This document shows, piece by piece, positions 22,751 through 32,718 of a stretch of DNA of 64,000 bases. The translations under genes and the position numbers were made by a program. Numbering within the stretch: the first letter of the stretch is position 1; each line of letters opens with the position of its first letter. Below the pieces are notes generated by a model. It had not been told where the DNA came from. It worked only from the letters and a program-made list of their open reading frames with translations, and did no database searches. The DNA is from Progne subis subis (Eukaryota > Chordata > Aves > Passeriformes > Hirundinidae): the NCBI GenBank assembly GCA_022316685.1, contig JAKJHU010001574.1, forward strand, positions 1 through 64,000, in the 5' to 3' direction.

Positions 22751-23021
22751 ATGGAGATCCATCTTCTCGCCAGCCTCCTCTTGCCAACCAGTGAATGGAT
22801 TGTGCCACAGCCAAAGGCAAATGTGTGGACCACCCTTGCAAAATCTATGGGACAAGACCACATTTGCCTTTCTGCCTCCTCCGCCACCGATCCATTGTTG
22901 ACCTGTCTTGTGGGGATCCTTTTTAGACCAGATGAGCTCCCTCCAAGGCTTCTGGGAATCTCTGAACAAGCCAACCACAATAACCCTCCCCTTGGTCTCA
23001 CCCTGTCCCGGGACCCCCTCA
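22751..23021 (+). pseudogene. env: ERV-1 env 5' fragment
   Basis: Starts with ATG at 22751 and a hydrophobic leader (HLLASLLLP). It then carries a surface-subunit N-terminus whose words NVWTTLAK and TCLVGI align with the ERV-2 env N-terminus. It is cut at 23022 by the ERV-2 LTR. The remaining env and 3' LTR of ERV-1 are not found on the far side of ERV-2. Confidence 0.7.
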
Positions 23022-23666
23022 TGTTGGAGTCCAGGGCATTCCTTTGGTTGCCCTGGAGGGTCAGAGACCTGGGCAGGGGGCTCTGAGACCCCAGCCCAGA
23101 GCTCAGAGAGACACTGGCTTTGATCTCAGTCTATGGGAAAAACTTCTTAAACTGAGAGAGGGTTTGCAGGCCACGGGAGTGTGAAAAATAGTAGTTTAGT
23201 TTATCACAGAGTGAAAAAATAGTAATTTTAGGTTCATAGCATTGGAGTGAATGGGGACAAGATGGAGAATCAGGGGCGTTGTCTCCTTCTTCTTCCTTCT
23301 CCTTCCCTCACTCCATTTCTACTATGACGTTAGCACGAAGTAGTTTGTGAGGATTGGGTCAGTGTATAGATGACCTTTTTAGTAATAGTGATAGACATTG
23401 GTAAGAAATAGTAAATAACGAACACGTAGTAATTAGTATAAAAGATTAAGGACTGCCCAGCTCGGGGGGAGATGTGAGAAGTCTATGCAGCTGCAAACAT
23501 CATGTTGGACTGTGAGAAACTTGTAAGATAAGAAACAATAAACGAAAAATGCAACCTTGAAAAATCTACACCTGAAGACTCCGTCTCTTCCTTCGGCTTG
23601 GCTCGGAGCTGTGCAGGGGGGAAAAAGACCCAGAAACCACCTGAATGTTGGGGAAGCCCCCCGACA
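23022..23666 (+). mobile_element. ERV-2 5' LTR
   Basis: TG...CA ended, 645 bp: TGTTGGAGTCC at the start and CCCCCCGACA at the end. TATAAAA is at 23437-23443 and AATAAA at 23537-23542. U3 has a pyrimidine run CTTCTTCTTCC near 23286. Boundaries are fixed by comparison with the 3' LTR. Confidence 0.95.
23437..23542 (+). promoter_or_regulatory. ERV-2 LTR core promoter and poly(A) signal
   Basis: TATAAAA at 23437-23443 and AATAAA at 23537-23542, conserved in the 3' LTR. Confidence 0.75.
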
Positions 23667-23770
23667 TCTGGCGTCCCTGGGTGGGCGAAAGAAACACCTG
23701 GCTTCTCTGAGTGAGTGGGCAGAAACATCTAACGTCCCTGGCCAGACAACATCTGGCATCCCTGACTCGC
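23664..23770 (+). repeat. ERV-2 primer-site region with four-fold repeated motif
   Basis: A phrase close to ACATCTGGCGTCCCTG occurs at 23664, 23694, 23725 and 23749. The first copy overlaps the LTR end and places TGGCGTCCCTGGGTGGGC at 23669, two bases after the LTR, where the primer site must lie. It agrees with the Lys-1,2 primer site at 13 of 18 positions. The later copies are diverged versions. Confidence 0.7.
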
Positions 23771-24599
23771 ACTCCTGAAAAGGAGTACCGAAAAAAGGTC
23801 ACAAAACCTCTGCAGAAAGATCAAAAGCTCCCAGAACATCAAACTGCCAGGCCGAGATCTCCGGAGAAGAAAAACACCTGTTTGGCCAAAAGAAGAACAC
23901 CTTGTTCCACTTTGTCCCAGACGACGGCTTTCCAGGGCCCGGGAACCCGTCATCCTGAGATCTGCTGGACAGACATCGGGACATCTCTGAGACAAACTGG
24001 ACCAGAGCTGCAGAAAACCTTTGAATTGGTAAAACCAGTGAGATTCAGAATACACCACACCCATGGGAGGGACAACATCGCAAGAGAGAATTATTATATT
24101 GGAACAGTTAAAAGAAATAATATCAAAATACAATATAGCGCTGAAAGATAAGGAGCTCCGAGCCCTAATGTTATGGGTCAAATGTAACTATTCACAATGT
24201 GAGACCCAGTTTCTTTTTGAGCCAGGTTTTTGGCAGGAAGTGAACAGAAAACTTTATGATAATGCCACAAGAAAAGATAAAATTGCCGCAAAACTCTTGT
24301 CGGCTGGGAGAATTATGTTAGAAGTTATAACAGAATATAGCAGGGAAGCGTCCGGAGTTGGACACCTGCCAAGCAAGCAAAGGGAGGTTAGCACAGAGCC
24401 AGAAGAGATAGCCATGCTAACTCCAGGATTGACACATCCCCCAGGGGAAAGAGAAGGGGGAGGGGAAAGAACAAAAGTATCTCCAGGTCCAACAGAAAGC
24501 TCATCAAAAGCCCCAAGACTGATTCCAGGAGAAATGAAACTTCTGATCCATCCAACAGAGCAGGAGGATCTGGACATGCTTTTCTTTGAAGCAATCCAA

Positions 24600-25260
24600 G
24601 AACAAACCCCACATTCGCACACGGAGGGGGGGGGAAGAACTCCACCTAGAAGTCCCTTCACCCCCCCAGAGTCCCCGCGGCGACAAACCCCTCCTTCGCC
24701 ATTGCTCCTTCCCTTCCCGTGGGAAAACCGGGTGCGGGTGGAGAGGACGGGGGTCGAAAGAGCAGGGGCGGGCGCCATCAGAACTGCGGAGGGGGGGTGA
24801 AACTGCGCGGGGGAGCGAGGCTGTGCGGAGAACCGAGGCGGCGGGACGCGACAGGACGCGATTGCAAGGCACGTCGGGAGACAGAGGCGCGGATCGCCGG
24901 GAACAGTCCGCGGGGGATGGGGCCGCGGCGGGGGAGGGCTCGAGAACGAGCCGAATACTACACACCCCAGAAATCCTTGTGGCCGGTCCAGGCACAGACG
25001 CGATAGAGGCAGGGCAAAGCCTGAGGTGCGTTCCTCTTTGGGGAGGGGCTGATTCCGATGATGAAAGAGACGGGGCGGACCTTGAACGTGAGATGGGGCG
25101 GGGTATCCCGCCGGAGACCGCCGGGCCGAGGTCAGCAGGGGCGGGGCCAGCAGAGACGGAGCGGGCAGGGACGGGGCGTGGCCGAGGCGGGGAGAGTCTG
25201 AGGGTACCACCCCCAGGCAGCAGGGGCTGCGGAGCCTGATCACGTCCACGGGCAGCTATG
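24600..25260 (+). other. GC- and CpG-rich segment inside ERV-2 gag
   Basis: Unlike the A-rich remainder of ERV-2, this stretch is dense in CG, GGGG and CCCC. It encodes P/R/G/E-rich sequence in whichever frame is read. It occupies the spacer between matrix and capsid. Whether it is a viral linker or acquired host sequence cannot be told here. Confidence 0.6.
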
Positions 25261-25884
25261 ATCCTGAGCCGCCTGCGTGCGGTGATCCAGGGACAGCTGC
25301 CGAGGTGTTGCGGGTGGGCGCGCGTCCGAAAATATCTCAGATTTTACAGGCTTTTCCAGAACTTAAAAGATACTTCAGAACTCCGAGCCCGCAGAGAACA
25401 GCTGTCAGTGTGCCGACGTCACTGAGGGGCGGGGAAGAGAGGCAGCAAGCACGGAGATCATCAGTCGCATCGACTGAAGCATCAGTTTGGGAGGACACGC
25501 CCACGCTGCATCATTTTTTTCCAGTTTCATAAAAAAAATCAACCTCATCAAAACAGTGATTCAAACAGAAGCCGAGAGAACCTTTGCCAATGTTAAGGGA
25601 TGATGATGTGGTTGATGAGGACCAGGAGATGTCAATCACAGATGAAGATATAATTAGAATCACAGCATCAGAGGGGATTCCTGCCACAAGACTAAAGGCA
25701 CTTGAGTTCACACGGCAAGCTTCATCATTTTTGTTATCTGAGGACTTTATGAACAAGTTTTTTCGCAGGTTCACTGAAACAGCATTTCGCCACGATCCCA
25801 CATCTTCTTTCTCTCAAAGTTTTTTCTCAGGGACAGATGCTTCAGAAAAAAATTGAGGATGCTCAGCAAACCCTGATTCCTCTC

Positions 25885-26100
25885 CAAAGGCAGAAAGAGA
25901 GAGAGAAAGAGAGAGAGAAAGAAAGGGAGAAAGAAAGGGAGAAAGAGAGAGAGAAGGAGAGAGAGAAAGAGAGAGAGAAAGAGAAGAGAGAAAGAGAAAG
26001 AGAAAAAGAGAAAGAGAAAGAGAAAGAGAAAGAGAAGAGAAAGAGAAGAGAAAGAGAAAGAGAAAGAGAAAGAGAAAGAGAAAGAGAAAGAGAAAGAGAA

Positions 26101-26133
<33 letters not shown>

Positions 26134-26165
26134 GGGAGAAGGAAAAAGAGAGAGAAAGGGAAACA
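25885..26165 (+). repeat. T-free GA-rich tract in gag (AGAGAA/GAGAAA repeats)
   Basis: About 280 bp of purines, chiefly GAGAAA and GAGA units. Without T no stop codon can arise, so all three forward frames are open. The main frame reads K-E-R-E repeats, a pattern able to form a charged single helix. Copy number probably changes by slippage. Confidence 0.9.
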
Positions 26166-27399
26166 GAAAAAGAAACAAAACCCGATGAGGTGAAGCCTGC
26201 AAAACAAGTGGGTTCAGGGAGAGATGAAGCAGCAAAGGAGACAATTTTAGAGGCAGACACCGCACAGGCTTCTGCCAAGCCAGAATTCCGTCCAACAGTC
26301 TGGGCAGACATAAAGAAATATGCATTGAAAGGGGATACACTTTCAATGGGTTCAAAGGGCATGGCTATGCCAGTGACATATGATGCACAGGATGCAATCC
26401 CAAGATGGGAGAGGCTGGATCGTGAAGTCGTCAGGGATCTGATGAAAGCCGTTCGTGACAATGGATTGGGCTCTCCATACTTTAAACAACTTTTAAAAGG
26501 GACTTTTAATATATATGATTTAACACCATATGACCTCTGATCCCTTGCCTCGATGATCCTGAGTGATGCACAATTCATCGTTTTGGGAAGCAAAATGGAG
26601 AAAAATTTTAAATGATTACAGAATCAAATACCAAGGAGGAGCAAATGCAGGTTTCACATTGGCACAATTGGCCGGTGATCCACCGCTTGACAGTGCAGCT
26701 CGTCAAGCCAGGTTCTTCCTCGAGATGTGTTGACAGACATCAAGGATGCAGCCAGAAAGGCAATGGTGCAAGTTTCACCAACAGGAGTCACAGAAAGTAT
26801 TTTTACAGAGGTGAGACAAGGTCCTTCAGAAGCCTTCACTTCATTCATCGATCGTCTCACACAAGCAGTGGACAGGCAAGTCACAGATGAAGCAGTGAAG
26901 TCACATTTGATTCAGTGTCTTGCATTTGCAAATGCCAACCCAGAATGCAAGCGCGTCATCAGTGCAATGCCAGGCCAATCCACCATGGCAGAAATTCTAG
27001 AGGCATGCAGCAAGGTGGGGACACCACAGCACGTTGCAACAATTTTGGGAGATCAAGTGGAAAAAGCTGTCAAAGACGCATTTGCAAACTTTCAACAAAG
27101 ACAGTGTTACAAGTGTGGAAGATCAGGGCATTTCAAGAAGGATTGTCCACAAGTTACCAACAATGCAAATTCAACAGATCATTGTCCGACATGCGGGAGA
27201 GGGAATTATCACCCTGCAAAAAAACAATGCGAGTGGAAAAACTCAGTCGGGAAACTCCAGAAAGAGCGCAAATCGTCAACGCGCGACGACACAAGTGATG
27301 GCGACGACTCAAGAGCAGGTTCCGCAAGGGGGACAATCATCGGGGAACAACAATCCAGCGCCCTCAGCAGGACAATTTGTAGGATCCCCAGTGATCCAG

Positions 27400-27767
27400 A
27401 GTTACTCCCACCAGGGGCGCAATGTGACTTGGCAACTTCCAAAGTGATATGTTTTTTGGATGACAATTATGCAGTGATACCCACTGGTGTCACTGGATCC
27501 TCGTAGAAGAGACAGGACTTTCTAATTATAGGTAAGGACAGAAGCAGTGTTTTGGGACTTGTTATTTACCCTTCTGTCATTTCAGCAGATCGCAATGACG
27601 AGTTGACAGTTTTAGCGAAGCCTCATCAGCCACCATTGATCATTCCTCCAAACACCTCGATTGCCAGGGCAATTGCATTGCCACCTCATGCAGCAGAACA
27701 AGTCTTGCCAGTGCTCCGGGAACAAGATCCTCCTTCAGGTGAGCACATGGAGGTTCATGCCTCCTGA
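27400..27767 (+). pseudogene. ERV-2 dUTPase-like domain
   Basis: Reads CDLATSK, then YAVIPTGVTG, then VLGLVIYPSVISADRND and IIPPNTSIARAIALPP. This is the order of a trimeric dUTPase fold, which hydrolyses dUTP in the virion. A TAG at 27504-27506 interrupts it. It is in the protease frame and overlaps the end of gag. Confidence 0.75.
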
Positions 27768-28103
27768 GTGAAACACATAGGCCGAGACAGACCAATTCTC
27801 GTCTGTGAATTGACCCAGGGTGACAAGACAATCGCAGTCAAAAGGATGCTCGACACAGGGGCGCACGTCACGGTAATTTCATATCTTTTTTGGCCCAAGA
27901 ATTGGAACTTAATTGATCCCTTGAGTCCTCTTTCAGGCATAGGGGAGAACACCTTATGTCTGCAGACTGAAGATGCGGTTGTTGTCTCAGGGCCAGGAGG
28001 TAAGACTGCAATCATTCGCCCATTTGTTGTGCAAAGACCCATCACAGTGTGGAGAAGGGACATTTTAGTACAATGGGGCGTGAGGTTGGAAGTGGATTTT
28101 TAA
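27768..28103 (+). pseudogene. pro: ERV-2 aspartic protease
   Basis: Retroviral protease of 111 codons with D-T-G at 27852-27860 (LDTGAHVTVIS) and a C-terminal RRDILVQWGV helix region. It overlaps pol by 55 bp, with pol in the -1 frame, as expected for ribosomal frameshifting. The T5 run at 28096-28100 near the end is one T shorter than the T6 run at the matching place in ERV-1. No lesion is visible within the domain itself. The stop between dUTPase and protease, and the gag lesions, still prevent normal expression. Confidence 0.88.
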
Positions 28104-30605
28104 TGGGGGCCACTGTGGCACTCACCACTTTGAAATTGACCTGGAAAACAGACAATCCTGTCTGGGTGGATCAGTGGCCCCTCAAAAGAAAAAAATTCAG
28201 TGCTCTCAATAATTTAGTCAAGGAACAATTGGAAAAGGGACACATTGTACCAACAAACAGTCCCTGGAATTCCCCAGTGTTTGTCGTTCGCAAGAAAGCC
28301 TCTGGATCATGGAGATTGCTTCATGATCTCAGAAAAATCAATGAGGTCATTGAGGAAATGGGACCACTTCAGCTGGGGCTTCCATCTCTCTCAATGATTC
28401 CGAGAGATTGGCCGCTTGTGATCATTGATCTCAAAGACTGTTTTTTCAACATTCCACTTCATCCAGATGATGCTCCTCGATTTGCCTTTTCCATCCCAAG
28501 TGTCAACAGGGAGGAGCCTCTGCAGAGATACCATTGGGTTGTTCTTCCTCAAGGACTCCGGAACTCGCCGACCATCTGCCAATGGTTTGTTGCACGGGCA
28601 CTGTCTCCAGCTCGAGAGAAACATCCAGGAGCAAAAATCATTCATTATATGTATGATCTGCTCATTGCAGCACTGACACAACAGGAATTGCAGAGAGCTC
28701 ATGACTGTGTGATCACAGAGATGCAACATGCAGGTTTGGAAATTTCCACTTCAAAAATTCAGGAAATTGCACCTTGGAAATACTTAGGATGGAAAATCAC
28801 TGAACAAAGAGTGAAACCACAGAAAATAGAAATTAAATCAGAAGTTAACAACTTACAGGATTTGCAACAACTTTTGGGGGATATCAACTGGATGAGATCC
28901 ATCTTAGGGATCACAAATGATGAACTTGCGCCATTGTTCAATCTCTTGAAAGGGGACAGTAACATCAAATCTCCCAGGAGCCTCACCCCTGAGGCTCGGG
29001 AGGCCCTTGAGAAAATTGCTGGAGCCCTCCAGCAGAGACAGGCACATCGCTTTGTAACATCTTTACCTTTTTTTCCTTGCAGTGTTGGGAGGAAAAATAC
29101 AGTTGTATGGGTTGATTTTTCAGTGGGATTCATCGCAGAAAGACCCATTGTTGATTTTAGAGTGGATTTTTTTATCTTACAGGTCTCCGAGGACGATCCT
29201 CTCAAGTCTGGAAATGATAGCTCAGATCATCATCAAAGCTAGGACCAGGCTGCAAACAATGGCAGGCAAAGATTTTACAACAATTTACCTGCCCTTGAAA
29301 AAAGATTATTTTGATTAGGCTTTGCAAAAATCAGAAGATTTGCAGATTGCATTGTTAGATTATTCAGGTGTTTGTACTATTCATTTCCCAAGTCACAGGC
29401 TGTTGAAAGCAAAAATAAGTTTCAGAGAAAAACTGAAAATAAGTGAGGTGCCGTTGGATGCAATAACAGTTTTTACCGACGGCTCAGGAAAGACTCACAA
29501 ATCAGTAAGTACATGGCAGGATGACATCACGGGGGAGTGGAAATCAGATATAAGAATAGTACAAGGGTCACCACAAATAGTGGAATTAGCAGCAGTGGTC
29601 AGAACTTTTGAGCTGTTCCAGCAACCTTTTAACTTGATCACAGACTCAGCTTATGTAGCTAATGTGGTCAAGAGGCTTGAGGGTTCACTTTTGAGAGAAG
29701 TTGACAATGAAAATTTGTATTCATATTTGCTGAGCATAAGGACATTGTTGCAAAACAGAAAACATAAATACTTTGTCTCTCACATCAGAGCACATTCAAC
29801 TCTTCCAGGGTTTTTAGCAGAAAGCAATGCACACGCAGACAAATTGACCATGCCAATTTCAAGGACTTTACCGAACATTTTTGAACAAGCAAAATTGAGT
29901 CATGCATTCTTTCATCAGAATGCTCAAGCACTAATGGAAGGCTTTCACATTTCCAAAAGTCAGGCAAAAGAAATCATTAGTGCTTGCCCAGATTGCCAGC
30001 TTGTGCAGCCTCCTGCATCAATGGGAGCAGTCAATCCAAGAGGATTGCACAGTTTGCAGTTATGGCAAACTGATGTCACAAAGTATCCATCCTTTGGGAA
30101 ACTCAAAAATGTTCATGTTTCAGTTGACACATTTTCAAGTGCAGTCTTCGCATCTTTGCACACAGGTGAGACAGCACAACATGCTTGTCGACATTTCTTG
30201 CAGGCATTTGCATCTTTAGGCGTGCCACAAGAAATCAAAACAGACAATGGACCAACATACATAGGGAAAGTGCTTAACAAATTCCTGAAGAGGTGAGGTG
30301 TCCATCATACCTTTGGTATCCCACACTCTCCAACAGGTCAAGCAATCATTGAAAGGACACATCAAACATTGAAATCCCTTTTGGACAGACAAAAAAGAGG
30401 AGAAGCAGACGCAACACCATACATGCGCTTGAATAAAGCCTTGTATGTGTTGAATTTTCTCAATGGCTCTTTTACAGAGCCAACTCCACCAATCATAAGG
30501 CATTTTTCAAACAGCACGAGAGCAAAACTGAAGGAAAACCCTTTAGTTTTGGTCAGAAACCCAGAAACAGGTCAAATTGAAGGACCATTCAAATTGATAA
30601 CTTAG
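28049..30605 (+). pseudogene. pol: ERV-2 pol (RT, RNase H, integrase)
   Basis: RT is open for ~390 codons (28049-29242). It has SPWNSPVF, LLHDLRKIN, IDLKDCFF and VLPQGLRNSP. The active-site box at 28646-28657 reads Y-M-Y-D, losing one of the two catalytic aspartates. The frame shifts by one near 29085. RNase H follows with FTDGSG, an E in VELAAV, TDSAYV and NAHAD. Integrase has the H-X3-H and CPDC zinc site, the Asp of QTDVT, KTDNGPTY and the Glu of IIERTHQ. TAG at 29316-29318 and TGA at 30294-30296 interrupt it. The C-terminal DNA-binding part runs to the stop at 30603-30605. Domain order and length are complete for a class II pol, but it is not functional. Confidence 0.92.
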
Positions 30606-30867
30606 GGCAAGGGATTTGCTTGTGTCTCCACAGCAGTTAGGCCAAAATGGCTAGCAGCAAGACACGTGAAACCATACCGAGTCCAGACGCAAGCAGAGAC
30701 GGACCCCAAGACCGGAGGAAGAGAAGTAAGCACGCAGACGTGAGCTGGTGTCAGAGCAGCAGACATCCCTTCGTTCTACGTGCAAAAAAGACTCTGGGAC
30801 TTAAGTTCTTTGGGACTTAGGTAGTGTTGCATTTTTAGGGATTCCCAAGAGAAAAAGGTCATTGAAA

Positions 30868-31890
30868 ATGAAAGAACTATCCTTATGCCTCATTCTCTTC
30901 TTGGTTGCCTTGAGCAATGCGGCAGTTTTGCCCGTAGCTCAACCAAAAGAGAATGTTTAGGAAACTCTAGCCAATGCATCAGGTTTGGATACCATCTGCC
31001 TGACACACTCAAGACCAAGGAAACCTTTCTCAACATGTTTAGTAAGATTGCCAGTGACTGAATCGCCAATTCCAAAAAACATCCCTTCAGAAATTTCAAA
31101 GTCCATTGTAAATCCAGTAGACCAATGAGATGTTTGAGTGAAATTCCTTCCTGTAGCTCCTTTTGAACCCCAAGAACTAGAAATTCTTGGATCAGTCCCA
31201 ATGCAATTCTGTGTGAAATTCAGCCTTTCTGGAGTGGCAAAAAATAAAACTATAGACGTCACTCCAAACCTCAATTTTTACAGAAATTCATCATCTTGGT
31301 GTAATTACACTAAGATGCTGAAAAAACCATCCAATCATGTTCCAGCTCAGTTACCAAGGGGAAACTTTTTCATTTGTGGGAACAAAATTTGGCCTGCAAT
31401 TCCTGCAAATGCCACAGGTAGTCCGTGCAGCATTGGAATGCTTTCATTGCTAACACCCGACATGACACTAATGAGAGAACTAAAACAGAGAGGGAAAAGA
31501 TCTGTTCAAATGTATGACCCAAATTGTGATGATGAAGTTCACACATAGAGCAAGGCTCAGAGAATTGCAGTTGCAATTTTTTACCCACAAGTAGCATCAA
31601 GAGCAGCCTTAACACAATTAGATCATGTGGGTTGTTAGCTGAGCAAACATGCCCGAGCTGTCTCTCTTGCACTGAGTGACATGTTGCTAGACATTGACAG
31701 TGTAAGACGAGCAACTCTCCAAAACAGGGCAGCGATTGATTACCTTTTGCTGACCCACGGGCATGGGTGTGAGGAATTTGAGAGAATGTGCTGCATGAAT
31801 TTGTCAGATCATTCCAAATCCATTCATGAAAACGTCAAGCAATTGCAGGAGAGTGTGAACAAACTTGGAGAAGTAACTGCGTCATAGATA
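30868..31890 (+). pseudogene. env: ERV-2 env, surface and fusion subunits
   Basis: ATG at 30868 opens a hydrophobic signal peptide. The surface part holds several N-X-S/T sites, and a basic cleavage-type site KRGKRS-like is near 31480-31505. The transmembrane subunit has an immunosuppressive-domain-like stretch (NRAAIDYLLL) and the CX6CC cysteine motif near 31770-31795. This is the form found in gamma- and alpha-type retroviruses. The whole gene stays in one frame but has stops at 30958, 31126, 31135, 31546, 31636 and 31885. It therefore decayed by point changes and not indels. Confidence 0.88.
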
Positions 31891-32072
31891 GATGGTTTGT
31901 TCAATTTGTTTAACCTTTCATCACTGTGGAAGGAACTTTTAAAAATAGTTATATATATTTTAATAAGGCTTGTAATCCTTCTCATGATTTTGCCGTGTTT
32001 GTTTCTATGTATACGGCGAGCCGTGGACAGAGTGGCCAAGGAAGTGTTTTTAGTTCAAACAGGAGGGGGAGA
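31891..32072 (+). pseudogene. env: ERV-2 env membrane anchor and tail
   Basis: Same frame as the rest of env, after the stop at 31885. A strongly hydrophobic stretch (ILIRLVILLMILPCLFLCI) is the membrane anchor. It is followed by a basic, then polar tail that runs on into the 3' LTR without a stop before 32233. Confidence 0.75.
32060..32072 (+). other. ERV-2 polypurine tract
   Basis: AGGAGGGGGAGA directly before the 3' LTR; it primes plus-strand DNA synthesis. Confidence 0.85.
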
Positions 32073-32718
32073 TGTTGGAGTCCAGGGCATTCCTTTGGTT
32101 GCCCTGGAGGGTCAGAGACCTGGGCAGGGGGCTCTGAGACCCCAGCCCAGAGCTCAGAGAGACTCTGGCTTTGATCTCAGTCCATGGGGAAAACTTCCTA
32201 AACTGAGAGAGGGTTTGCAGGCCACGGGAGTGTGAAAAATACGAGTTTAGTTTATCACAGAGTGAAAAAAATAGTAATTTTAGGTTCATAGCATTGGAGT
32301 GAATGGGGACAAGATGGAGAATCTGGGGCGTTGCCTCCTTCTTCTTCCTTCTCCTTCCCTCACTCCATTTCTGCAGTGACGTTGGCACAAAGTAGTTTGT
32401 GAGGATTGGGTCAGTGTATAGATGACCTTTTTAGTAATAGTGATAGACATTGGTAAGAAATAGTAAATAACGAACACGTAGTAATTAGTATAAAAGATTA
32501 AGGACAGCCCAGCTCGGGGGGAGACGTGAGAAGTCCATGCAGCTGCAAACATCATGTTGGACTGTGAGAAATTTGTAAGATAAGAAACAATAAACGAAAA
32601 ATGCAACCTTGAAAAATCTACACCTGAAGACTCCGTCTCTTCCTTCGGCTTGGCTCGGAGCTGTGCAAGGCGGAAAGGGACCCTGAAACCACCTGAATGT
32701 TGGGGAAGCCCCCCGACA
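32073..32718 (+). mobile_element. ERV-2 3' LTR
   Basis: 646 bp with the same ends, TATA box and AATAAA as the 5' LTR. Differences are scattered, and transitions are the larger class. Confidence 0.95.

Larger units (their letters stand above)
24063..27447 (+). pseudogene. gag: ERV-2 gag
   Basis: Encodes the core polyprotein. The start MGGTTS has the Gly-2 and Ser-6 of a myristoylation signal for membrane targeting. The matrix region runs to 24800. A GC-rich, proline/arginine-rich stretch follows (24600-25260), then an acidic piece at 25584-25856 and the purine tract at 25885-26165. The capsid follows, with VTYDAQ near 26370 and the major homology region QGPSEAFTSFIDRL at about 26817-26860. 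Zinc knuckles lie at 27104-27146 (CYKCGRSGHFKKDC, canonical CCHC) and 27183-27230 (spacing C-X2-C-X5-H-X5-C). Frame changes occur near 24795 (G run), 25850 (A run), within the purine tract, near 26590 and near 27220 (A run). A TGA is at 26538-26540. The end at 27447 overlaps pro in the -1 frame, the usual arrangement in betaretroviruses. Confidence 0.88.
23022..32718 (+). mobile_element. ERV-2, nearly complete class II provirus
   Basis: 9.7-kb provirus with two LTRs, primer-site region, gag, pro with dUTPase, pol, env and a polypurine tract. By eye the LTRs differ at about 22 of 645 positions (~3.4%) plus one single-base indel, so the insertion is old but not ancient. The left flank is ERV-1 env and the right flank a minus-strand CR1. 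The flanking five bases are CCTCA on the left and CCTCC on the right, at best an imperfect target duplication. All genes are disrupted. Confidence 0.93.

Noticed and set aside
24254..25249. 331-codon open frame on the minus strand
   Set aside because: Antisense to the GC-rich part of ERV-2 gag; no domain.
25814..26593. 259-codon minus-strand frame rich in L, S and F
   Set aside because: Mirror image of the purine tract; a pyrimidine run gives LSLSF repeats without biological meaning.
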